Assembly: GCA_000023405.1 (NCBI GenBank)
Contig: CP001643.1
Location: 1,736,001 to 1,800,000 of the forward strand
Reading direction: 5' to 3'
From: Brachybacterium faecium DSM 4810
Lineage (GTDB): Bacteria; Actinomycetota; Actinomycetes; Actinomycetales; Dermabacteraceae
Length of the DNA stretch: 64,000 nucleotides
Shown here: positions 25,328 to 32,675 of the stretch, piece after piece
How the letters are laid out: every line of letters starts with the position of its first letter
Numbering within the stretch: the stretch's first letter is position 1
The notes under the pieces: generated by a model
The model's database searches: none
Seen by the model: the letters and a program-made list of their open reading frames with translations, nothing else
What the model was told of the DNA's origin: nothing
Translations under genes and position numbers: made by a program

Positions 25328-26062
25328 ATGACCGTTCTCGATGCACCGCCCGCCCTGCTGCAGGTCAGAGGCGCGACGCGCCGCCTGGGCACCGCCACCG
25401 CGCTGGACCACGTGGACCTCTCGGTCGACGACGGCGAGTTCCTCGCGGTCACCGGACCCTCCGGCAGCGGGAAATCGACGCTGCTGCACACCCTCGGCGG
25501 CCTGGAGCGACCGGACAGCGGCGAGGTGCTGTGGCAGGGGGAGGACCTCTCGAGGCTCTCCGACGCAGAGCTCGCACGGCACCGCCTGCTCGAGATCGGC
25601 CTCGTCTTCCAGCAGTTCCACCTGCTGCGCCACCTCACCCTGCTCGACAACGTGCTGCTGCCCGGGCTGCTCGCGCGGAACGAACCCCGCGCCGCGCTGC
25701 GCAGCCGGGCGGGGGAGCTCCTGGAGCGCCTCGACGTCGGCGAGCTCGCTGACCATGGCGTGGGGGAGGCCTCCGGGGGACAGCTGCAGCGGGTGGCGAT
25801 CGCCCGCGCGCTGATCAACCGCCCGCGGCTGCTGGTGGCCGATGAACCCACCGGCGCGCTGGACTCCGCCGCCTCCGACGACGTGATGGGCGCGCTCGCG
25901 GCTCTTCACGCCGAGGGCATGACCATCGTGCTGGTCACGCACGATCCCGGAGTCGCCGCCCGGGCCGACAGGGGCGTGCGGATGGTCGACGGGAGGCTCT
26001 CCGCGAGGGCGGCTGCGACGACGCTCCCCGCGACGCAGGGGCCGCCGAGGAGATGTTCGTGA
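25328..26062 (+). CDS. ABC transporter ATP-binding protein (LolD/MacB type)
   Basis: 244 aa. Walker A GPSGSGKST at residues 43-51, Q-loop VFQQFHLLRHLTLLDN, signature SGGQLQRVAIARAL, Walker B LLVADEPTGALDS and switch His in VLVTHDP. This sequence class always pairs with FtsX-type permeases, here the gene just upstream. The start has AAGGAG upstream. About 25 residues at the C-terminus (RAAATTLPATQGPPRRCS) are unconserved. Confidence 0.94.
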   Translation: MTVLDAPPALLQVRGATRRLGTATALDHVDLSVDDGEFLAVTGPSGSGKSTLLHTLGGLERPDSGEVLWQGEDLSRLSDAELARHRLLEIGLVFQQFHLLRHLTLLDNVLLPGLLARNEPRAALRSRAGELLERLDVGELADHGVGEASGGQLQRVAIARALINRPRLLVADEPTGALDSAASDDVMGALAALHAEGMTIVLVTHDPGVAARADRGVRMVDGRLSARAAATTLPATQGPPRRCS

Positions 26063-26121
26063 TGCCACGGAACGGGATCACCCGCGTGTGTCGCGGGGGA
26101 GCGGCGACTACCGTGGAGCAC

Positions 26122-26691
26122 ATGGCGATCATCTACCGGGCCGAGCTCCGCCCCACCAAGACCGAGATCCTTCACGACCTGCTGGAATCGCGCTCCTGGG
26201 GCGAGGCGGGCGAGCTCGAGCTCCTCGGCGCATACCGCTTCGACGACCCCGACGGCGAGGTCGGGATCGAATGCCATCTGGTGCGCGTGGGCGAGACCAC
26301 GTACCACCTCCCGCTGACCTACCGCGGCGCTCCTCTCGAGAGCGCCGAGGATGCGCTGATCGGCACGATGCAGCATTCGGTGCTGGGGGAGCGCTTCGTC
26401 TACGACGGCCTCGGCGACGAGGCCGCGCTGGAGTGCTTCGGCCGCGCACTGTGCGGTCTGCAGGAGCAGGAGGATCTGAGGATCGTCGCGGACGACGACA
26501 GCCCCATCGAAGTGCAGCCGCAGACGGTGTCCGTCGCTCTCGAGGTCGACGAGGGCCAGGACCTACCGACCGAGGCCGAGCTGCTGGACGGCGCCTCGTT
26601 CATCATCGCGCGCACGCTCGGCGACCTCGACGGCGCGGTGCGTCTGCGCGCCACATGGGCCGACGGCAACGGTGTGATCGCCGCACTCTGA
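26122..26691 (+). CDS. Maltokinase N-terminal cap-like domain protein
   Basis: 189 aa. The sequence (AIIYRAELRPTKTEILHDLL, ECHLVRVGETTYHLPLTYRG, LIGTMQHSVLGERFVYDGLGD) resembles the N-terminal cap of mycobacterial maltokinase and stand-alone CG0192-type proteins. No kinase domain follows. The role is unknown; a link to glycogen/maltose-1-phosphate metabolism is only by likeness, and glgA/glgC lie 28 kb away. ATG 26122 is preferred (GGAG four bases upstream) to an in-frame start at 26053 that overlaps the ABC gene. Confidence 0.75.
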   Translation: MAIIYRAELRPTKTEILHDLLESRSWGEAGELELLGAYRFDDPDGEVGIECHLVRVGETTYHLPLTYRGAPLESAEDALIGTMQHSVLGERFVYDGLGDEAALECFGRALCGLQEQEDLRIVADDDSPIEVQPQTVSVALEVDEGQDLPTEAELLDGASFIIARTLGDLDGAVRLRATWADGNGVIAAL

Positions 26692-26849
26692 GCGCGGCCG
26701 CGGCGCTGTGAGCATCGCAGCGTGAGCGCCGCCGTGCCGAGGGGGCACCGCGGCATGCCCGACGGCCATCCACGGCCGGGGAGCGACGCGCAGGGAACGA
26801 GGAGAGGGGCGAACCCCGTCCCGTGGCCTCCCCCCAGTTCCACTTTACA

Positions 26850-26861
26850 TAACGTACATTA
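26850..26861. promoter_or_regulatory. Isolated AT-rich palindrome (operator-like)
   Basis: TAACGTACATTA is symmetric except for one pair, centred on GTAC, inside a 23-base AT-rich island (TTACAT...ATTATCG). It resembles TetR-type operators or a sigma-factor promoter. No gene starts within reach on either strand that I can support. Confidence 0.4.
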
Positions 26862-27126
26862 TCGGCGACGCATGGAAGGGGCGGGATGCCAGCCGGCGGC
26901 CATGGCTCTCGCCCCGACGTTCGATGCTCGACAGGCGGCCGATGGCCGACTCCTCGGGCATGTTGCTGCGGCGTCGACGGACCTGTGGGCGTTCACGCTT
27001 CGACGACTTCAGCACCGACGCTGGGTTCGCGCGTGCTCCGGAGCCGATGGCTGAGCCCATGCGACGCCACCGTCCGACGCCGCCGAGTCGCGAGACTCGT
27101 CCGGTGCGCCTCCGGCGGGTCGGGCA

Positions 27127-27158
27127 TCTCGTGCACGCTGCGTCTCGTGCACGCTGCG
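27127..27158. repeat. Perfect 16-bp tandem duplication
   Basis: TCTCGTGCACGCTGCG occurs twice head to tail (27127-27142, 27143-27158). Each copy contains the GTGCAC palindrome. Confidence 0.85.
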
Positions 27159-27337
27159 TCCGGCGCGCCGATGTCGTGCCGCGTGGACGTCGGCGACGCC
27201 CGCACAGCGATCCAGCACCCCGGCGCCCGATACAGCATCCGCACGGTGATGCCTGAACTACACGGTTTTACCGCTGTCATGAGTGCTTGCCGCATCGCCG
27301 CCGTGCGTCCCCGGACGCCTATCCTCGAAGGCTTTCA

Positions 27338-27384
27338 CAAAAAATACGTCTGACCTGCAGGAACGCAACATCATTGCAGGTCAG
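27338..27384 (-). terminator. Rho-independent terminator of the MFS efflux gene
   Basis: On the minus strand CTGACCTGCA (27384-27375), a 15-base loop, and TGCAGGTCAG (27359-27350) form a 10-bp perfect stem, followed by ACGTATTTTTTGTG. This is one of the few terminators here with a real U-tract. It lies about 70 bases after the MFS stop. Confidence 0.85.
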
Positions 27385-27452
27385 GCGGAGACCGGGTGCG
27401 GATTGCGCACCTCGGGCAGGTTCCTCGCGGACTCCTCGCAGGCTCGCGCTGC

Positions 27453-28844
27453 TCAGGCCATGCCGGTGTGCGGGTTCACGGTGCTGCTCCCCCGGCCCGC
27501 GATCACGAAGAAGGTCGAGGAGATCAGGCAGCCCACCACCATGGCGATCGCCATCGGCAGCGAGGAGTGCGTGCCGGCGATGCCCACCAGCGGTGCGGCG
27601 ATCGAGGCCGAGAACGAGAAGCCCAGGCCCAGCATGGCCGAGCCGGTGCCCGCGATCTCGCGCGCCTGGTCCGACGCCAGCGCACCGCCGTTGCCGAAGA
27701 TCATCCCCTGGGGTGCGACGGTGAAGAAGAACGCCGGCAGCACGACCCATGCCGGGGTGTCCAGGAACACGCTGCCGATGAGCAGGGAGAAGCTCGCCAG
27801 CGACACCACGATCAGTCCCACCCGGATCAGCTTGCGCGGATGGATCGACCGGGTCAGCCGCGCGGACACCAGCGACATCGTCATCATGCCCATCGAGTTG
27901 ATCGCGAAGCTCACCGAGTACTCGGTGGAGGTGAAGCCGAGCATCTCCTGGACCACGAAGGAGGAGGCGGAGACGTACGCCATCAGCGCGAAGGCGGAGA
28001 ACGCGTTGACCAGCATGTAGGCCACGAAGGTGCGACGCTGCAGCAGGGTGCGGCAGTTGCGCAGGAACGTGCGGAAGCCGCCGGAATGGCGGCGGGAGGC
28101 CGGCAACGACTCGGGGATCAGGAACAGCACGCCGAGGAGCGAGATGAGCGACATCGCGGCGATCACGAAGAAGATCTCGCGCCACTGGCCGAAGATCAGG
28201 ATGATGCCGCCCAGCAGCGGGGCGACGATCGGGGCGACGCCGCCGACGCCCTGCATGATGTTCATGATCCGGAAGAGCTCCGGCCCGTCGGTCATGTCGA
28301 TCAGCACCGCACGGCCCAGCACCATGCCGAATCCGCCGCCGATCCCCTGCAGCACGCGCAGCACCAGCAGGAAATCGACGGTCGGTGCGAGGGCGCAGCC
28401 GATCGAGGCGAGCAGGCACAGCACGATCCCGAACAGCAGCGGGCCGCGCCGCCCCATCCTGTCCGAGAGCGGGCCGGCGACGATCTGGCCGCTGGCGGTG
28501 CCGAGGAAGAACGCGGTGATCGTCAGCTGCATCCGCGAGGCGGTGGTGGACAGCTCCCCCGCCACCTCCGGGAACGCCGGGATGTACATGTCGGTGGCCA
28601 GCGGGCCGATCGCGCTGAGCGTGGTGAGCACGAGGATCACCATCGCGGTGACCTTGCTGCGGGTGCGGCTCAGCTCCTCCTCGCTGGGGAGCTGCGCGAA
28701 GTCGGTGTCCGCCGAGTCCTCGAGGACGGGCAGCGCGCCGGTGATGGTGGGGATCGAGCCGGTGATCGTGGGGACGGAGCCGGTCGAGGTGGTCGGCTCC
28801 TCGCGGAGGTGCGCGTGGGGGAAGTCGTCGGCGGCGGGGGCCAC
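27453..28844 (-). CDS. MFS multidrug efflux transporter (Bcr/CflA family)
   Basis: 463 aa with 12 predicted TM helices after a hydrophilic N-terminus of about 65 residues. The Bcr/CflA hallmarks are LSAIGPLATDMYIPAFPEVA in TM1 and GQIVAGPLSDRMGRRGPLL in the TM2-3 loop. It would export drugs or small molecules by proton antiport. GTG 28844 is the likely start, since AAGGA lies seven bases upstream; the frame extends to 28916 without support. The N-terminal tail contains VPTITGS/IPTITGA repeats from a 21-bp DNA duplication. Confidence 0.92.
   Translation of the reverse strand: MAPAADDFPHAHLREEPTTSTGSVPTITGSIPTITGALPVLEDSADTDFAQLPSEEELSRTRSKVTAMVILVLTTLSAIGPLATDMYIPAFPEVAGELSTTASRMQLTITAFFLGTASGQIVAGPLSDRMGRRGPLLFGIVLCLLASIGCALAPTVDFLLVLRVLQGIGGGFGMVLGRAVLIDMTDGPELFRIMNIMQGVGGVAPIVAPLLGGIILIFGQWREIFFVIAAMSLISLLGVLFLIPESLPASRRHSGGFRTFLRNCRTLLQRRTFVAYMLVNAFSAFALMAYVSASSFVVQEMLGFTSTEYSVSFAINSMGMMTMSLVSARLTRSIHPRKLIRVGLIVVSLASFSLLIGSVFLDTPAWVVLPAFFFTVAPQGMIFGNGGALASDQAREIAGTGSAMLGLGFSFSASIAAPLVGIAGTHSSLPMAIAMVVGCLISSTFFVIAGRGSSTVNPHTGMA
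28740..28781. repeat. Two 21-bp tandem repeats inside the MFS gene
   Basis: GGTGATGGTGGGGATCGAGCC is followed by a near-identical unit; together they encode the repeated (V/I)PTITG heptads of the unconserved N-terminal tail. Expansion or contraction would stay in frame. Confidence 0.7.
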
Positions 28845-28917
28845 GGGGTTCCTTTCGGACGGGCAGGCGTCGAGCCAGGAGGACCACAGGGATCCCGCCC
28901 GGCTCGATCGCACCATC

Positions 28918-29937
28918 CTAGGGACGCACGCGCCGCTCGTACAGCCACACCAGGGCGACGGCGGCGATGTCCACCGCGATGAACACCAGCATGAACGGGC
29001 CGCCCATCCCCACGGAGCGGTCGATCTCCAGGCCGCCGCCGTCGGCGAACAGCGTCCCGACGATCATCATGATGAGGTTGTTGGTGACGTGGAAGGCGAT
29101 CGGCGCCTCGAGGCCCCGGCTGAGCACGGCCATCGCCGCCATGCACAGGCCGAACACCGTGTAGTAGCTCAGCAGCCACGGGTCCACCGACATGTGCACC
29201 AGGCCGAAGAGGATGCTCGAGCCGATCAGCCCCGTCACCAGCGCCGGCTTCGCCGCCCGGATCCAGGAGGCGATCAGCGGCATCAGCGCGCCGCGGAACA
29301 TGAGCTCCTCCCCCGCCGCCTGCAGCGGGGTGCTGAGCACCGCGACCACCAGCAGGCCGACCGTGGTGCCGGTCAGCGCGAAGCTGCTCAGCCCGGCCGC
29401 GGCCGGATCGAGCACCGCCATGATCGCCAGGGCGAGGGCCACCAGGAGGGTGAAACCCCCGAAGTACACGCCCCAGCGGCGCAGGCTCATCCGGCGCGGG
29501 AAGGCCAGCAGCGACCTCCACGGGACGCGGCCGATCACCGCGGTCAGCAGCACGGCCAGCGGGCCCATCACGGCGAGGCTGAGGTTGACCGCCGCCATCA
29601 TCAGCGGCGAGAGCGAGGTGTCCCCCGGGTCCCGCCCGAAGGCCGCGACCTCCACCACCACGACCACGAAGGTGAGCGCGAGCTGCGCCACGAACATGGA
29701 GATCAGCAGCACCGGGATGATCACCAGCGGCTTCCACCAGCTCAGGCGGAGGTGGGCGCCGAAGGGCCGCTCCGCAGCGGTGCTCGCGGGGCGCTGCCCC
29801 CCGGTGGGACTCTGCAGCCGGGCGGGACTCTGCATCCCGCCGGCGGTCTGCGCGCCGTCGGCATCCCTCACCGCATCGGCGTCATGGCGTCGGTCATCGA
29901 GAGGAGGAGGGGGCGGGGCCGGGGTCGTCGAGGTCAT
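28918..29937 (-). CDS. CPBP family intramembrane metalloprotease
   Basis: 339 aa. A proline-rich cytoplasmic tail (about 70 residues) precedes seven or so TM helices. The Abi/CPBP active-site motifs are all present: GEELMFRG (EExxxR), FGLVH and HVTNN, giving the Glu and His residues of an Rce1-like membrane protease. The substrate is unknown; relatives process prenylated proteins or peptides and protect from bacteriocins. ATG 29937 has GGGAGAG upstream. The stop codon overlaps the region of a weak -10 for the MFS gene. Confidence 0.9.
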   Translation of the reverse strand: MTSTTPAPPPPPLDDRRHDADAVRDADGAQTAGGMQSPARLQSPTGGQRPASTAAERPFGAHLRLSWWKPLVIIPVLLISMFVAQLALTFVVVVVEVAAFGRDPGDTSLSPLMMAAVNLSLAVMGPLAVLLTAVIGRVPWRSLLAFPRRMSLRRWGVYFGGFTLLVALALAIMAVLDPAAAGLSSFALTGTTVGLLVVAVLSTPLQAAGEELMFRGALMPLIASWIRAAKPALVTGLIGSSILFGLVHMSVDPWLLSYYTVFGLCMAAMAVLSRGLEAPIAFHVTNNLIMMIVGTLFADGGGLEIDRSVGMGGPFMLVFIAVDIAAVALVWLYERRVRP

Positions 29938-30041
29938 GGGACCACTCTCCCGGTCCGGCGGCGTCGCAGGAACGCCGGATCGGCCCAGCCCCGCCCGACC
30001 TTCGTCGACTCCCCTGCGCTGCTCAGGGCGACCGAGGTCGA

Positions 30042-30806
30042 TCAGTCCTCGGCCTCGAGCGCGGCCAGGCGTGCCTGGTAGCTGGGGTCGGTGCGCTTCA
30101 TCCAGCGGATCACGGCGGAGGTCACCGGGATCATCGCGTACTGGACGATCACCTTGTACAGCACGCCGAGGATCGTGTACTCGGCCCACTGCTCGAAGGT
30201 GGTGATGCCGATCGCGACCGAGGCGATCGAGCAGAAGATGATGGTGTCCACGAGCTCGCCGAGGCCGCTCGAGGTGAACAGCCGCGCGATCAGGCCCCGC
30301 TCCCCCATCCGGCGCTTCATCCGCGTGACGACGAAGGAGTTCAGGCTCTGACCGGCGAGGAAGCCGGCGAGCCCGGCGAGCACGACGATCCAGACCGGCC
30401 CGAGCGCGATCTCGAGGGCCGACTGCTTGGCCAGGCCGTACTCGTCGGGGAACGGGGGCAGGGCGATGATCACCTGGTAGCTGATCGAGGCGAGGATGCT
30501 CACGGCGAAGGAGGTGAGGATCGCGCGCCGGGCGCTGCGGGCCCCGTAGAGCTCGGTGATGATGTCGCCGAGCACGTAGGCGAGGGGGAAGAGGAAGAAG
30601 CCGCCGTCGGTGATGATCTCGAAGCCGGTCCCCGGGACGGTGCCGAAGCTGACGCCCTTGGCGGCGCCGATCCCGGAGAGCACGACCACGGTGACCATGG
30701 CGGCGAGGAGGATGTCGAAATGGGAGCTGCCCCGGTCGGCGTAGACGGCGCCGACCGGGCGCCCAGACTCTGCGGTGGAGGTGCGGGTGCGGTGTTCTGA
30801 AGTCAC
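30042..30806 (-). CDS. yhhQ: Queuosine precursor transporter (YhhQ/VUT family)
   Basis: 254 aa with six TM helices. Family motifs are DGGFFLFPLAYVLGDIITELYG and LAGQSLNSFVV, then GELVDTIIFCSIA. Known members import preQ0/preQ1 or queuine for tRNA queuosine modification. No tgt or queuosine-synthesis gene is in the window. The start is GTG 30806, immediately preceded by a -10-like TAGCCT six bases upstream, so the mRNA may be leaderless. No riboswitch can fit upstream of that start. Confidence 0.9.
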   Translation of the reverse strand: MTSEHRTRTSTAESGRPVGAVYADRGSSHFDILLAAMVTVVVLSGIGAAKGVSFGTVPGTGFEIITDGGFFLFPLAYVLGDIITELYGARSARRAILTSFAVSILASISYQVIIALPPFPDEYGLAKQSALEIALGPVWIVVLAGLAGFLAGQSLNSFVVTRMKRRMGERGLIARLFTSSGLGELVDTIIFCSIASVAIGITTFEQWAEYTILGVLYKVIVQYAMIPVTSAVIRWMKRTDPSYQARLAALEAED

Positions 30807-30812
30807 CGGGGA

Positions 30813-30818
30813 AGGCTA
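30813..30818 (-). promoter_or_regulatory. Putative -10 box of yhhQ (leaderless)
   Basis: Minus-strand TAGCCT, six bases, then GTG at 30806. Confidence 0.4.
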
Positions 30819-30870
30819 CACAGCGGGCGAGCCCGCAGAGACGCGCTGCCCCGCAGGGGCGCGCGAGCCC

Positions 30871-31671
30871 TCAGATGCCGATGGCGCTGTAGTCCCCGTC
30901 CGTGACGAATCGCGAGAACTCGTCCTCGCTGCCGTGCCAGACGTTCGAATCCCCGGCGAAGGGGCCCGACTCCGAGTACTGCCACAGCTCCCAGGCCCAC
31001 CAGCGGCCCGGCAGGGTGGTCGGCGCATCGGACTGGTAGGCGGCGAGGAAGAGCGGCGAGTTCACCGGGGTCCAATCCCCCACCACGTCGTTCCACCAGT
31101 TGAGGTTGGTGTAGAGCACGGGGCGGCGGCCCACCTGGTCGCGGTAGCGGTTCGAGAAGCCCATGATCCACTCGCGCATCTCCTGCGCGGAGAGCCCGTA
31201 GTCGCGGGGCAGGCCGGAGTAGCTCTCGAAGTCGACCATGCCGGGCAGGGTGATGCCGTCGTCGGTCCAGCCGCCGCCGTTGTTGAGGAAGAAGTCGGCC
31301 TGTTCCTCGGGACCGCCGGAATCGGGGCGGGCGAAGTGATAGCCGCCGCGGGCGAGGCCGGCATCGCCGGCGCCGAGGTACTGGTGGTTGAAAGTGGGGC
31401 TGCGGTAGGAGCGGCCCTCCGTGGCCTTGACATAGGCGAAGCGGGAGCCGAGCTCGGCCTGCGCGGCCCAGTCGACCTCGCCCTGCCAGCCGGAGACATC
31501 CTGCCCGTACAGGCCGGCGGCCTGAGCGGCGGGGGCTCCGAGGGCGGCGGCGCCGGTGCTGAGGGCGGCCGCGCCGAGCACCCCTCCGCGCAGCAGGGAG
31601 CGGCGCGAGGTGCCCGTGGTCCCGGCGGTCGATGCGGGCGGGGTGAGGTGGCGGGGACGGTAGGACGACAT
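30871..31671 (-). CDS. Tat-exported GH25 lysozyme (muramidase)
   Basis: 266 aa. The twin-arginine signal peptide is clear: RRSLLRGGVLGAAAL, followed by a cleavage site AQAAG near residue 52. The GH25 domain fills the rest: YGQDVSGWQGEVDW, YVKATEGRSYRSPTF, and the catalytic D-x-E in MVDFESYSG. It should cut peptidoglycan outside the cell, either for wall turnover or against competitors. The start at 31671 has AGGAG six bases upstream. No cell-wall-binding repeats are present, so it may act in soluble form. Confidence 0.93.
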   Translation of the reverse strand: MSSYRPRHLTPPASTAGTTGTSRRSLLRGGVLGAAALSTGAAALGAPAAQAAGLYGQDVSGWQGEVDWAAQAELGSRFAYVKATEGRSYRSPTFNHQYLGAGDAGLARGGYHFARPDSGGPEEQADFFLNNGGGWTDDGITLPGMVDFESYSGLPRDYGLSAQEMREWIMGFSNRYRDQVGRRPVLYTNLNWWNDVVGDWTPVNSPLFLAAYQSDAPTTLPGRWWAWELWQYSESGPFAGDSNVWHGSEDEFSRFVTDGDYSAIGI

Positions 31672-31820
31672 GACGTCTCCTGGGGAGGTGGGGGAAGCGG
31701 GGAACGGGATGCGACGGTCGTCACACCGGACCCACCGTAGACATCCCCGCCGCCCCGGGGGAAGTCCGCACCCCGGACCCCGGCGTGTCGCGGCTAAACG
31801 GGCAAGCGCCTCGAAACAGG

Positions 31821-32486
31821 TCAGGCCGGGCGGGGCTCGATGAAGGCGCGCAGGGTGCCCAGGATCGTGGTCGCGGCGAGCTCGGTGACGTCCCGGTGCT
31901 CCATCTGCTCGCGCAGCATGAGGTCCACGAAGATCCCCATCAGCAGCTGTGCGAGGTCCTCCGCGGGCAGCACCGCCCGCTCCCCCGAGGCCTCCAGCCG
32001 GGCCGTGAGCAGCGCGCCGATCTGGTCGCGCAGCCGCTCGCTCTGCACGGCGAGCTCGGCCCGCAGCTCCTCGTCGCGCAGCGAGCGGGCGATCGCGTCC
32101 GAGTACAGCAGGTACCACTGGCGGCCGAAGGGACGGATCCCCTCGAAGACTGCGAGCATCACCCCGGCATCGTCGAGATCGGTGAGCGTGCACCCTCCCG
32201 CGGCCTCCGCATCCTGGACCGCCTCGGCCACGGCGCTGTTCGCGATCGTGATGAGCTCGCCGGTCACCTCGCTGAACAGCGCGGTGAACACCTCCTCCTT
32301 GGTGGAGAAGCTCGAGTAGAAGGCGCCGCGGGTGAAGCCGGCGGCCTTGACCAGGTCGTCGACCGTCGCGCCGTCGATCCCCTTCTCGACGAAGACGTCC
32401 AGCGAGGCACGCACGAGCTTGGTGCGCGTGTTCTCCCGGCGTCGGGTGGCTGCGGATTCGGGCAGCGGGTCGAACAGATCGGACAT
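31821..32486 (-). CDS. TetR/AcrR family regulator
   Basis: 221 aa. N-terminal HTH (about residues 20-65): LVRASLDVFVEKGIDGATVD followed by the recognition helix AAGFTRGAFYSSFSTKEE. The ligand domain is unclassified. It is divergent from the MMPL-YhgE operon and separated by 189 bp containing a palindrome over the operon's start site, so it is very probably that operon's repressor and possibly its own. The ligand may be a lipid or drug sensed by the membrane proteins it controls. Confidence 0.93.
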   Translation of the reverse strand: MSDLFDPLPESAATRRRENTRTKLVRASLDVFVEKGIDGATVDDLVKAAGFTRGAFYSSFSTKEEVFTALFSEVTGELITIANSAVAEAVQDAEAAGGCTLTDLDDAGVMLAVFEGIRPFGRQWYLLYSDAIARSLRDEELRAELAVQSERLRDQIGALLTARLEASGERAVLPAEDLAQLLMGIFVDLMLREQMEHRDVTELAATTILGTLRAFIEPRPA

Positions 32487-32559
32487 GGCTCCTCGGAAGG
32501 GCAGGGCAGCGGGGGCCGCAGGGCTGAGGGTGGGTCAGGTCTCACCGGCGCCGCGCTCA

Positions 32560-32588
32560 TTGAACGCACCCGGCGGCACCGATAGTAT
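32560..32588 (+). promoter_or_regulatory. Promoter of the MMPL-YhgE operon
   Basis: TTGAAC (32560-32565), exactly 17 bases, then TAGTAT (32583-32588). The start site would fall near 32595, inside the palindrome that follows. The leader of about 80 bases ends in GGGAGG before the GTG. Confidence 0.7.
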
Positions 32589-32593
32589 CCCAT

Positions 32594-32611
32594 CGATACA
32601 TCCGTGTATCG
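32594..32611. promoter_or_regulatory. TetR operator on the transcription start
   Basis: CGATACA-TCCG-TGTATCG, perfect 7-bp arms. A related half (GATAGTATC) overlaps the -10 just upstream. Binding here would block initiation of the MMPL gene and could reach the tetR promoter on the other strand. The regulator is inferred from divergence. Confidence 0.65.
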
Positions 32612-32675
32612 AATGCGTGGGCGTCTCGAGCGGGGGCGTCCGGCGTCTGCCCTGCTCGACACTGCGGGAGGTCGC

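Larger units (their letters stand above)
26692..27337. other. Intergenic stretch with no supported gene
   Basis: About 650 bases lack any frame with convincing codon bias or recognisable protein. Frames open at 26886-27353 (+) and 26993-27295 (-) give arginine/cysteine-rich, family-less products. The stretch is visibly less GC-rich than its surroundings and contains an AT-rich palindrome (26850-26861), a perfect 16-bp tandem duplication (27127-27158) and GAGTC/GACTC hairpin arms near 27085. It may be a decayed gene, acquired DNA or an RNA locus. Confidence 0.6.

Noticed and set aside
22433-26068. 1211-aa minus-strand open frame
   Set aside because: Shadow of the HAD, FtsX permease and ABC genes, whose products show family motifs.
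26886-27353. 155-aa plus-strand frame in the gene-poor island
   Set aside because: Cysteine/arginine-rich with no conserved pattern; not called as a gene, reported as an unexplained region instead.
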